This document shows, in pieces, positions 22,330 to 32,388 of a stretch of 64,000 nucleotides of DNA. Position numbers and translations under genes: made by a program. The DNA is from Anastrepha obliqua. Lineage: Eukaryota; Arthropoda; Insecta; Diptera; Tephritidae. Under the pieces are notes generated by a model. The model did not search any database. It was given only the letters and a program-made list of their open reading frames with translations, and was not told the DNA's origin. How positions within the stretch are numbered: position 1 is the stretch's first letter; each line of letters opens with the position of its first letter. The stretch lies in the NCBI RefSeq assembly GCF_027943255.1, contig NC_072892.1, forward strand, positions 164,116,792 through 164,180,791, in the 5' to 3' direction.

Positions 22330-23060
22330 GGTGTAGACATCAGATTGGGGTATTTAGTGGCAGTCGATACGGGTGGAAGTTGAGACTAAATCTCGCCACA
22401 AAAAAGATGAAGTTCGACTTTAGCAATACAGATTGAAGAACAATATTCTGAAAACAAAATCCGTCAATGAAGAATATCAATGCTATCCAGACCAAGAATC
22501 ATCATTGCTGGCCAACAGATCGATTAACTTCAGGAGTTTACAGGAGAAAAAATACTGCAGATGGAGACACATTTTGATGTATGATGGAGCAAAAGCATTC
22601 TTTGCCTTGCTTAAAAACGTATGGTCCTCCAAACAGCTTCCCGAAAAATCGAAAATCCGTATTTTTAACTCGAATGTTTTATTGTACGACTACTAGTCCT
22701 GGTCACCTAGTCACCATCCAAACTGCAAATTTTTCTAAATCGATGTCTCCGTGCAAAGATACACGCTTGGTGACCAGAAAACCAGAATTAAACATTGGTT
22801 TACACGAAAGATGCAATCAGAGCACGTCCAATATTCAAATCCGTGGAAATCTGTGAGAGGAAGTGGGCCTGAATCGAACAGATAGCCTTAGAGTGCAACT
22901 CTGAAGGCTACACATGTGCGGAGGGCGACCCAAAGATCCTGGCGACGTAACCTTCAGGAGGAATTATCCAGCAACAATCTCACCTGGACGCAAAGCAAAC
23001 AAACAGCCAACGATAGAAGAAAGTGGAAATCAATGACTTTGGCACAATGCGTCTCATAAT
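22330..23060 (+). pseudogene. YGxETW-type LINE C-terminal region, second copy in tandem
   Basis: A second member of the same group lies head to tail with the previous one. FFALLKNVWSSKQLPEKSKI and RIFNSNVLLYDY near 22610-22690 correspond to the strand just before YGxETW. A decayed FLNRCLRAKIHAW and a tail RSWRRNLQEELSSNNLTWTQ near 22940-23000 follow. Stops and frameshifts occur throughout. Confidence 0.65.
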
Positions 23061-23204
23061 CGGCCATTAGAAAACCGTAATACGAATAGAATTTGAAGCT
23101 AAAAACCTCAAAAAAAAAGAATAAGTTTCAATTTTTGTTAATACGAAGATACTTTTATGTTTAAGGTAACGAAATGTTGCATAAATTAATACACTACTGA
23201 ACTG

Positions 23205-23402
23205 CGGCTCACACGAACGGCAGTTATTTTTTATGATGGGCTTTTCATGGCAGAAATACAGTCGGAGGTTTGCCATTGCCAACTGAGGGGCGAGGGTTAT
23301 TAGAAAAAAAAGTTTTCTATCATTTGGATGTTTCATACACGGAGATTCGAACCTACGCACTTCCAAATGGTAGTCAAGCACCCATTCGGTTATGACGGCC
23401 AC
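23205..23402 (-). repeat. tRNA-derived SINE copy
   Basis: Minus strand from 23402: the head reads GGCCGTCATAACCGAATGGG (A box region) with the B box GGTTCGAATCT at 23353-23343. The body follows (TCAGTTGGCAATGGCAAACC, TATTTCTGCCATGAAAA). The 3' part after about 23205 is missing. Confidence 0.85.
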
Positions 23403-23404
23403 TA

Positions 23405-23765
23405 CTAGATTAAGGAGGCGAATTTTTGTATCAGTTGTACTGACAAAGGGTCAGTTATATTCTACATCCCTCAACAGATTTCGCAAATTCTTTGAGTAGT
23501 CTGTGATGTCTGAAGATAAGTAAAGTGTGAGATTAATTTGGTGAAGCACACGCCTTGCTTTTAAGCGAGTCTCGCATTTTTTCCGGGTCGAATCCCGTGA
23601 AGAAAAACCTCTCATCAGTACGGCTATATCGGCACGGCTATACACGACTTGTACTCTAACAACTGCACCTGCGTACTAAACCCCTCTCCACAATCTACCA
23701 CTCTCAATAGCGGAACTGCCAAAAAGTTATTACCTTACGGGTGTGGTCCTAATAATTGTGGACGC
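23405..23765. other. no gene seen
   Basis: The minus frame 23451-23645 has no recognisable domain. Confidence 0.45.
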
Positions 23766-23769
23766 CTAC

Positions 23770-24930
23770 GAAACTCCATGCGTTTCAGATCATTATGAAT
23801 ATGTTTAAAAGCGCGCAGATCCTCTTCCAATTATCAGCTGACCACAGCATAAAGTCTGCAGTATTTTCTACGTTTAAGATTTTAAAGGTTTCGGGCGCAT
23901 AGTTTGGGCAATGGAACAAGGCGTGATCAACATCTTCTTCCCTCTCCGTGCAGCTTGGGCAGTTTGATGAACTGTCTTGTCCACATCTATGGAGGTACTT
24001 GCTAAATACCCCGTGCCTTGAAAGGAATTGAGTTAAGTATTTAGTAAGCAGTTCCTTCATGGTTCCTTCCTAACCATGTCGTAAACGTGTTTGGATAGCC
24101 CTATAAGTACTGTCTTCATTTCTTTTATTGACTAGGACTAATCCTGCAATGACGATAGAAGCGTCATCAGAAGATAATCGACAAAGCGATTAGCCGATAA
24201 ATGGATATAAGTTTTCTTGAATTCGTTCTATGTATCGGCCCAGATCGGTCCTGTGTATAAAAGAGCCGAACTAACTAGGGCTAGAGCTACCGTTATTTGT
24301 CATTATTCATGCCAGACAGACCTGCACACTCGTTGCCTTCTTCACACCATGTCTTAGATCCAATCATCCCTCACAAAAGAGATGGTTAGATGCCGTCGGA
24401 TCAGATCTTAAGGAAAGAACTTACACAACTGGAGATATGAAGCCATGCATAGAATAAAGTGGAGAAAAATTGTTATCGAAGCTATGGTCAATCACGGACT
24501 GTGAAGCTAGGAAGAAGATCAATCGGCGCACCTAGTGATTTAATATCAGGTTTTGAATGGATATTTACAGTCCCAACATTTACCTTAAGAATTTCTAATG
24601 TCTGATTCCTACTGATTAGGACAACATCAGCTTAGTGCTCAGCTAATTCCAGATTCATGGACACCAGCCAAGCCTTCAATCTGCTTAATGGTTCGGTGGT
24701 GATTTTCTCAATTCCTTGTATGTATTTTGCTACCATGATTACCGCGATATCAATCGTGACTTTTGTTGTAGGGAGCATATCCAGTTTGAGAACACCCTCG
24801 AACATAGTAGTGCGCCTACAACTGATCCTTGGGGGACTCCTTTTGTTACGTTGTGCTCCCCAACATTTTTGTCCTTTGTAAGCCTCAGCATCAAAATAGC
24901 TCTGAATTAGTCTGATAATATAGCTACGCA
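23770..24930 (-). pseudogene. R1-like LINE, copy 2 (RT and C-terminus)
   Basis: Minus strand from 24930: IIRLIQSYFDAE, then MFEGVLKLDML, a decayed palm (TIDIAVIMVAKYIQ; YADD lost by deletion) and SRLKAWLVSMNLELAEH (24967-24632). VNVGTVNIHSKP follows at about 24560. The C-terminus at 24060-23785 has the R1-type HGVFSKYLHRCGQDSSSNCP and CTEREEDVDHALFHCPNY. The RT and C-terminus are separated by a plus-strand LINE scrap (24335-24510). This copy shows the site that carries the mariner in copy 1. Confidence 0.78.
24335..24510 (+). pseudogene. YGxETW-type LINE tail inside the R1-like copy
   Basis: The plus strand reads RWLDAVGSDLKERTYTTGDM and then, in another frame, HRIKWRKIVIEAMVNHGL, which is the extreme C-terminus of an endonuclease-reverse transcriptase LINE. 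It lies in opposite orientation between two parts of the R1-like LINE, so it probably arrived later as a 5'-truncated insertion. Confidence 0.6.
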
Positions 24931-24984
24931 CTTGCAGTTTTATGAGGTCTTCTTGTATACGGGACAACTAGCTAGTACAGCACT

Positions 24985-25885
24985 CGGATAACATTAAATC
25001 CAGTGTACTGCCCTCAGGGTTCCCCTTTTAATTTTCTTTAAATCTACAAGCCCCTGTGTAGATCTTGTGGTGCGAAGGGCGATGGCGCCAAGGTGGTTGA
25101 TTCTTAACACATCAAGGCCAAAGACTTCAGGGCTGATTCGAGGGAAGCCCGGGCATACGCACAGAAAGTGGTTCACCGTCTCATCCGCTTCTACAAAGTG
25201 GATTGTCTGAGATGCCTAGCTTTTCCATGTGCTTCGCCCTAAGAAAATGTGTCAGTCCAAACAGTTGACTATAGTCCCTTCTGCTTAATCCTGGTTGTAT
25301 CTGCGACAGTCGGTCGGAAGTGACAGGTAACATCAGTTTGATCCCTCTGCAGTATCTCTCAGTTTACCGAGCTCCCTTGTGGGATGAAGTAAACGTTTCC
25401 TAACCGTGCCTTTTATGGCTGCAGAAGGAAGTCGCAGAAGAGGCTCCGGGCCAAAGAAGTTGGCCTCAGATCGCATCCTAGCTAAAGAGTCAGAGGTCTC
25501 GTTACCCGCGATGCCCACGTGTCCCGGGACCCATGCTAACATCAGGATGTTATGTCTAGCGACATAGTTCAGCCTGGTTAAGCCTGAGGACTCGCCTACT
25601 CTTGTAGGGGTTGGGGGGCTGTTTAAGGCTATGAATGCGGCTTTGCTGTCGCTGTAGACACCTACAGATCTGCTTCTCCGTCCATCTGTTTTCCACAACA
25701 AAATTCATTGCTTTTTGAATAGCGTACATCTTCGCTTGAAGCACAGATGTGTGCACTCCAAGAGCAAAGTGTAGTTTTGTCACACTGGATTCCACGTACA
25801 CACCAGAGCTGGAACCGTGCTCGATCCTAGAGTCATCCTTGAACAAGAGACAAATTACGCGATGGCGTTGTTACGAAGTGAAACT
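24985..25885 (-). pseudogene. RNase H LINE fragment D
   Basis: RNase H domain on the minus strand: FKDDSRIEHG at 25846, LQAKMYAIQKAMNF (E has become K), a frameshift near 25700, VGVYSDSKAAFIALNS and WVPGHVGIAGNETSDSLARM. The C-terminus follows: LFGLTHFLRAKHMEKLGISD near 25250, then HFLCVCPGFPRISPEVFGLD and LGAIALRTTRSTQGLVDLKK to about 24994. One frameshift and a few stops separate it from an intact frame, so it is younger than most neighbours. It abuts the R1-like copy on the left. Confidence 0.82.
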
Positions 25886-25889
25886 CAGA

Positions 25890-27270
25890 TTCAGTGCCAT
25901 AAAAACCTTCGGGAAAGTTCTATTCCGCTTCCCAGTAAACTATTTTTTCGGCCTGTGTAATCAAGGCGGCATATGATTTCCCCAGCCACCTTCTTACATC
26001 CGCTTTGGCGCAGATGCTTGCATATATTTATAGTTATAATTATGCATGAAAAGCACACTTGTGGCAAGACAGATCCAACGCACACTCACTGTGCATGCAA
26101 GTATACAATTAGGCATGCATCTGCTGTTATTCCTTTGTCGGTAAGTGCACTTGCAACGGCACTTTTAATTATTGACTTGCTTTTAATAACAACATGCAAC
26201 AGCATTCGAGTAGAATCAGCATCAATAACAAGAGCAGGAATTTTGCAGGATGATATGTAATTGAATGAAATTTGCACAAACAAGCATACAATACATACAC
26301 ACATCGAAACATATGCATTAGTATTAATATTTATGCAGCAAAATAACTTTGTAAAGTGGCAGATTACTAAGCAAAGCCAAGTCTGATAGCCCTTGACAAA
26401 CTTCTCGTTTTCACTTGCCAGTAGCGAATAATTGCTTGTGTAATTGCTTATATGTGCTTTTGTGATGTTTATGATAAAATTAGCTGTGAGTATCCTTGAC
26501 GACTTGAATTGAGTTTATGTTTCTGTTATATCTGTTGTTAATATTGTTATTATTGTCAACTCAATTTAAGCGCTACTGTGTAAACAGCGAGCTGTAGCTG
26601 TACCAAGCTGTACGCCTCGCTTTGACTCAGTCCGGTTACGTATAATTAAGGAAGGAAGGAAGGAGAAAGCATACGCTGGACTAAATGACACTGTTGAAGA
26701 GCAAGGCTCATTGAGTACTGAAGGTGGCTCCATTAAAATACTGTTGCTTTACTCTGACGTCAGCTCCCTTTGCAATACGAAACAAAGGAATAAAACAAAC
26801 AAAAGTAGGAGATATTATATGTTTGTGAAAATTCAGTGAATGGCTTGTTAATATTGTGATTTATGAGATTTAAACTAAACAAACTAATGCAAACGAAATG
26901 CTGCTTCCCCTTCCTTTTGTTTGTTTATTGATGAACTCTTATGACACGGCGAATTCGGAAGGCGCAATCTCTTTCTCTATCATTCTTGGGTGAACAGAAT
27001 ATCATCCTGACCGTCTCTATTTCTTGTAACAAGAGTAGCTCGTTCACTAAGCCAATCGGAGTGCAAGTCATTGATTAATCATCCTTTGGCGCCACAGCCT
27101 TGCGTGAGCTTTGTCTTACTGCAAAAAATGTCTTCTGATCCTTGCCAGATTCCTTCCAGTTGATGACTTGTAGTTGCATGAGGTCACTTTCGCTTATACA
27201 ACAACACAACTCTACACTTCGTTGCGTCCCCGGCCACTCTGGAGCGGAGAGAAATAAAAGAGCGGATGGT
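25890..27270. other. no gene seen; low TE signal
   Basis: One of the longer stretches without recognisable TE sequence; it may be ancestral intergenic DNA. It contains a GGAA-rich patch at 26650-26665. Frames at 25973-26304 have no domain. Two overlapping open frames on opposite strands near 26100 look like chance. Confidence 0.5.
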
Positions 27271-27274
27271 TGGT

Positions 27275-27545
27275 TGCTTGGTTGGCTTAAGTGGTGATTC
27301 GTCTAGAATCCAACTAGCCCTTCTGTACCATTTTGTTACCGTACCACATCCTCGTTACCAACTTATTTAACGGTTATTTACAGCATGACCATATCCAGTC
27401 TATGCGGTTCAGGAACCTTATTAGGTTGTTGACATCTAAGCCAGAGACTTTCGAACAGCGGTTTGCCCAGGGTTAACATTCTGTCTTTCCATCGGCAAAG
27501 TATTTACAGAGGAAATGGAAGATTGTTTCCTTTTTCTCCGGTTAT
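27275..27545 (-). pseudogene. RNase H LINE A, 3' end, copy 3
   Basis: Base by base this matches 29690-29970: shared GTGGTGATTCGTCTAGAATC-like start, CCAACTAGC, AGGAACCTTATTAGGTTGTT and AAATGGAAGATTGTTTCCTT. It encodes the last 60 or so codons of LINE A on the minus strand and breaks off at 27545 against a LINE in the opposite orientation. Confidence 0.82.
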
Positions 27546-27549
27546 TTAC

Positions 27550-28070
27550 GAGCGGATGAGTGTGCAAGGAAAGGCTCTGAGCTTCAGCGAGTGGTGGAGG
27601 ATATACACATTTCTCTAAACGAGCTGTACACTGCGACTGACTTGAGCGTAATGGCGGAAACCAATAGAAGCTGGTCTCTGACTACTAATGAAACTACTAA
27701 AATGCAGGGTCCCCAAAGCGTCCTGGCCAGAATTGAATCTTAAAAGGAAGCGTCCTCGCAGGTGTCATAACGGGTTATTGCAACATTGGCACCTTAGACA
27801 GTAGAGCGGGTGGACCTCTCCATGGCATCTGCAGGAGTTGTGAGGATGAAAAAGAAATTGATTCGGTACCACACATTCTCTGGGAAAGTCCTGCACTTCA
27901 AAGAAGTCTTGCCAAATATCTTGGCGATTATTTCTGTGAAGACCCTCGGAAATTTGCAAAATGTCTCACGGGAAGGACTATTCACCTTCTTAAGGAGATC
28001 TAAGTCATCTAATGAAATCAAATGCAGGTCTCACAATACACCTTAGAGCTAAGGAGTCTCTTATCTTAGA
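27550..28070 (+). pseudogene. RNase H LINE C-terminal fragment
   Basis: Starts in the last RNase H motif (RADECARKGSELQRVVED) and continues with a decayed region to the Cys-rich tail near 27820 (HGICRSCEDEKEIDSVPHIL, then ESPALQRSLAKYLGDYFCED and GRTIHLLKEI) in two frames. Both ends are missing. It meets LINE A end to end in opposite orientation at about 27547. Confidence 0.68.
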
Positions 28071-28099
28071 CAAGCACCTTCGCTAACCTAACCTGACCT

Positions 28100-28580
28100 T
28101 GAGTTTCCTCATGTTATAGTTCTTCTAGTTCGTCAATCCCGCTTGATATTGGTCTGTCTCTTGCTTTCGTTGCAAATATTTTAGCGTCAATTATTTTTTG
28201 CTGTGCTCTCGTGTCGTCCATTCTCATGCCTAGCCTAGCCATTTCAGCCCTTGAGCTTTGATGAACCGCACAACATTGTGTCCTCTTATAAGTTGTTCCA
28301 GTTCATGGTTCCATCCAATAAACCATTCGCCATTGTCTTTGACTGCATCGAAGGTTGGCCTCGATTCTCTCAAACACTTGGAGCTTTCTTTTTGTCTTTT
28401 CACTTTATGTCCAATACGCCGATCTGACTATAGGTTTATACAACGTAATTTTGCAAGGTCTGTTCAACAGCTTTAATTAAAAGAGTTTGATAAGTGATTA
28501 GAATCCTCTATGTGCTTCTTGTATGCTCTCGTCGGTAGTGATGCTTATTGCGTTGCCGTGGATTAGTTTGAAACCCGGGA
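28100..28580 (-). pseudogene. YGxETW-type LINE C-terminal region
   Basis: The minus strand reads LYKPIVRSAYWT (the YGxETW site, decayed), KLQVFERIEANL, then ELEQLIRGHNVVRFIKAQGL, a decayed KWLG and MRMDDTRAQQKIIDAKIFAT in shifting frames. It stops near ELEEL at 28110. Confidence 0.65.
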
Positions 28581-28689
28581 GTTTCCTCTAGATCAGCCAA
28601 TATTTCATTGTCTTTTAAACTGCCGAAAACTAGTAGTATTTTTCAAACAGAGGTCTTTGCGATCTTGCAGGTATGCAACATGCTTAGGG

Positions 28690-28890
28690 ATTGTTGTTGG
28701 GAGTGAGATATACCTACATAAATATCTTTTCTGACTGTCAAGCTGCGATCAAGGCCCTGTCATCGCCATGTATTACCCTATCTTCTCTTCTGGTCATCTC
28801 CTGTTGCACACTTTCTTTGCAAATGTCTGGGTCTGGGTGATAGGTGTTTGAGGTTCCTTAGTGTGGTTTTTGAGGATAGGCTGAGGCAGT
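28690..28890 (+). pseudogene. RNase H LINE scrap
   Basis: A short plus frame reads SDCQAAIKALSSPCIT, corresponding to the SDSQAAI motif of LINE RNase H, and then decays. Too short to place in a family. Confidence 0.45.
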
Positions 28891-29104
28891 TCTCCAACAT
28901 AGATCCCGTTTATCTCCTTCACTACATAATAGCACTAAATGGCTGTAGATGGTTTTTCTTCCTGTAAGTTGGAAACTTATCGCAGGTAGTCGCCTTCATT
29001 ATGGTGTGAAAACGGCACTCTGGGGCGACTTTTACTGTACTCTGGTACTTTTGTCATCTAACTTACCTACCCACCTACCTATGATCAGGCCAGCTTTCGT
29101 AGAT

Positions 29105-29640
29105 TCCAAAGTTAGGTTGCCGTATAAGGTGTACAAAAATGTTGATGACTTTTTCAGTGCGGTTAGAATCGAGTCGACAAAAAAGCAGGATAAAGTGATC
29201 GTCCAACTTTTGAAGAGGGACCTTTCTTCATGACTACGCCAAGCACGATCAGTTCAAGGGAATTGATGTGAGTATCAACACCATCGAACGACAACTGAAG
29301 GAGGCGAACATATCCTACCGTCCCACATCATCAAAACCGCTTCTCTGAGAAAAACACATTGGGAAACAACAAAGTGTCACAGTATTGGACTGGCTTTCAC
29401 AGTTCACAGACGCCAACCCCATTGAAAATGTGTGGAGAACTATGAAAATGTATCCTGCCGGAAGGCCAGTCCATGATTTAAAGCAACTCGTTCATCAAGT
29501 TCGCAAAATCTAGTCCTGTTTGTCGACGAGCTACGTAGCAAAGCTGGTTCAAAGCATGCCGAGAAGATGCCAGGCTATACTCGACAACGATGAACGGCTT
29601 ATTGAGTGATTGCGACTCGTAGTTTTGCACGCGGTTCCGT
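29105..29640 (+). mobile_element. Tc1-like transposon relic
   Basis: Plus-strand transposase pieces are KQDKVIVQLLKRDLSS, then VSINTIERQLKEANISYRPT, then a large deletion to DANPIENVWRTMK (the region of the last catalytic residue, D,DxE type) and SYVAKLVQSMPRRCQAILDN near 29530-29590. The first two catalytic aspartates are deleted. No terminal repeats were found, so the limits are those of the coding matches. Confidence 0.72.
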
Positions 29641-29689
29641 TTTCTGACACAGACTGCAAGTATATGCCGCCGCCGTATCCGAACTGAAT

Positions 29690-30920
29690 GGTGCGTTGGT
29701 TGGTTGGTTAGAGTGGTGATTCATCCAGAATCCAACTAGCGCTTCCGCACCATTTTGTTGCCACATCCTCGTTACCAAATTGTTTAACAGTTATTTGCAG
29801 CAGGACTATATCCAGTCTGTGCGGTTTAGGAACCTTATTAGGTTGTTGACGTCTAAGCCAGACAGTTGCTCGAGACTTTCAAACAGCGGTTTGCCCAGGG
29901 TTAACATTCTGTCCTTCCATAGGGCAGGGCATTCACAGAGGAAATGGAAGATTGTTTCTTTTTTCTCCGATTGTTTACAACTGTGACAGTATGTGTTGTG
30001 AAGGATGCCCGTTTTGGCGGCTTGTTCTCCGATAGACCAGAAGCCAGTTATGACTGCCGTAAGTCTACAGGTGTCCCGCCGTTTCATGTGTATTAATGTC
30101 AACGATTGCTTGAGGTTGTAGGTGGGCCATAACGTTCTGCTAATTTTGCATTTCGTCTGGTCTCTCCATCTACAATCCGCAATTCGAAGGTATTTTAGGG
30201 AGATTGCATTCTTGACCGCACCTAGTGGAGTGAATACTGGTACTGCAAGAGCGCTATTCATGGCAGATCCCCCTCTTGCCAGTTCATCAGCTTTTTCGTT
30301 ACCTTCTATGTTCCGGTGTCCCGGGACCCAAATTAAGGTTTCTCTATGGTTTTCACTCAAATTGGTGAAGCTATTCCTACTTTGCTCCACCACTTTAGAG
30401 GTTGTTATAGTCGCGTCCAGCGCCTGGATTGCGGCCTGGCTATCCGAAAGAATAGCGATATTGCCCTTAAAAGAGAAATCTGCGATTAGTAACCTACAGG
30501 CTTCCCCAATTGCTAGTGCTTCCGCTTGGAAGACGCTGCTGGTATTAGGGAGACGCACAGATTTTTCAATTCCAAGTCTATGAGAATATATACCAGCTCT
30601 AACACCACAGTCCATTTTACTGCCATCTGTATAGACTGTGGTATCGAAGTTGTTTAGAGAGAATCCCTTATTCCATTCTTTTTTAGATGGAAAGAGTGTG
30701 GCAAAATTCCTATTGAACGTTACCATCGGGACGATGTAGTCAGTCCTCACCGAGGTTAACTGAGTTTGTCGCAATAATAGACTAGTGTGACCATAAGTTT
30801 TTCCTTTCCAGCGACCCGCTTCATTTAACCTAAATGCACTCATGGTTGCCGTCTTCTTTATAAGTAGGTCTATTGCAATAACGTGTCTCAGTGCATTGAG
30901 AGCCTCTCTAGGACATGATC
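29690..30920 (-). pseudogene. RNase H LINE A, copy 2, long open frame
   Basis: The largest uninterrupted coding stretch in the window: about 370 LINE codons end at a stop at 29806. RNase H is complete, with TVYTDGSKMDCG near 30620, FQAEALAIGEACR near 30530, AILSDSQAAIQALD near 30450 and WVPGHRNIEGNEKADELARG near 30330, so all four acidic positions are present. The C-terminus carries LWPTYNLKQSLTLIHMKRRD, TGFWSIGEQA, CHSCKQSEKKETIFHFLCEC and RFLNRTDWI. It is 5'-truncated: no reverse transcriptase precedes it. Upstream the frame runs on by chance into an antisense SINE (30925-31135). Confidence 0.88.
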
Positions 30921-30924
30921 TGAT

Positions 30925-31135
30925 TGAATGGTGCGTGACTACCATTTGAAATTCAGAGAGAACGTAGGTTCGAATCTCTGTGAAACACAAAAATAAAGGA
31001 AAAGTGTTTTCTAATAGCGATCGCCCTTCGGCAGGCAATAGCAAACCTCCGAGTGTATTTCTGCCATGAAAAAGCTCCTCATAAAAAATATACATATGTT
31101 GGCCTAAAACTATAAGTCCCTCCATTTGTGCACAA
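30925..31135 (+). repeat. tRNA-derived SINE copy
   Basis: The head is partly lost (AATGGTGCGTGACTACCATT) but the B box GGTTCGAATCT is intact at 30967-30977. The body reads CTAATAGCGATCGCCCTTCG, GGCAATAGCAAACCTCCGAG and TATTTCTGCCATGAAAAAGC. It fades out near 31135 before the usual 3' end. Confidence 0.88.
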
Positions 31136-31139
31136 TCAT

Positions 31140-32380
31140 AAATACTTATATAACTTAGAAAGACATTGAATCCTCCAGGGCAGATGACATTTCTTTAACA
31201 GTCTGCTTTGGCTTATTCCTTTTCTTAATAAGGAAACAGCGTTGCACCAAATTGTTCCAATTTCCAGCTTCATGTTGCCTTGGTGTGTTTTGTACGAGAA
31301 AATCTTCGTAAACCAACTAAGGAAAGGATGTGTTTTTTATGCTAGCAGTAAATGGCGCTATTAGTGTTATTAATAACAAGAAGATGAGTACCTTAGTCAC
31401 CTTGACACCTTATCAGCTCCCCCTTGTATGAAGTTGACTGTGAGTTAAATTCTCGAGCGAGAAAATCCTTTGATGTCCTTAGCATCTGCGGCTCAAATAG
31501 ATAACGAAATTCCGACTACTCTGCATCCAGCAGCTCTTTATCATAAATCACTTATTGCTTATCTCTAACGCAAACGTTCACTCACTTTGTCAGCTGTCAC
31601 ATAATCAATTTTCCGCTTTAAATATTTTTATTATTTTCTCCACTTTTACTAAATGTCAAGCATTATTCGAAATTCCAGTTTTTCATTTATTCTGTGCATT
31701 GAATTATGAATTAATTTGTGTAAATCCAGGAAATGCGTTCTCATTTATGTGCGAATGCTTGTGTCTATCAATTTGTTTGCATTCTTGTTTTTATGATTGG
31801 TAACACAAAGGTTTAGTGTTGTGACATATGTGAAATTAAAGTTGTTTTATTGTCAATCGTTTTATTTAATAACCAATAAAAAAATATTTATGCACACACA
31901 CACACACACACACACATACATAAATGTTAATAATTTGGCCTTTAATTGTTTATGAATTCATTTGAATTTTATGCTCTAATTAAATACTCTTTCGTAGTTA
32001 ATTAATGTGCGGCGATTAAATTCCGTTATTGTGTGGCTAGCAAAAAGTTGTTGTTGGTGTCATTTGTCAGTGTCGAAAGCAACAGTAATTTTCTAAATTG
32101 TATTTTAATAATTTACGTATATGTAATTCAATATTATTTGAATGCCATGGATTTTGCTTTGTGATAATTAAAATAAAGTGGTAAATTCTGATGAATTGCG
32201 GATAGTTTAAAAGCGATTGAAATATGAGGCGGAAAATTAAACAGGAAAAAAAATTAAAAAAAGAAATGCGTGAATTCTTTTAGTCTTAACAATTTAAACT
32301 TCTTTATTCACTATAATCTTTGCTCGACATGACCGGCTTATTACTGCTAAACGATCTGCCAAAAGACGCGTCTAGATGTT
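31140..32380. other. no gene seen; contains a (CA)12 microsatellite
   Basis: AT-rich DNA without recognisable TE coding sequence. A clean CA dinucleotide run lies at 31893-31916. The 82-codon frame at 31555-31803 lacks any domain. Confidence 0.55.
31893..31916. repeat. (CA)12 microsatellite
   Basis: Twelve uninterrupted CA units, followed by TACATAAATG. Confidence 0.95.
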
Positions 32381-32388
32381 GTTTTTAA

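Noticed and set aside
30122..30583. 153-codon plus-strand frame
   Set aside because: Antisense shadow of the intact RNase H LINE on the minus strand.
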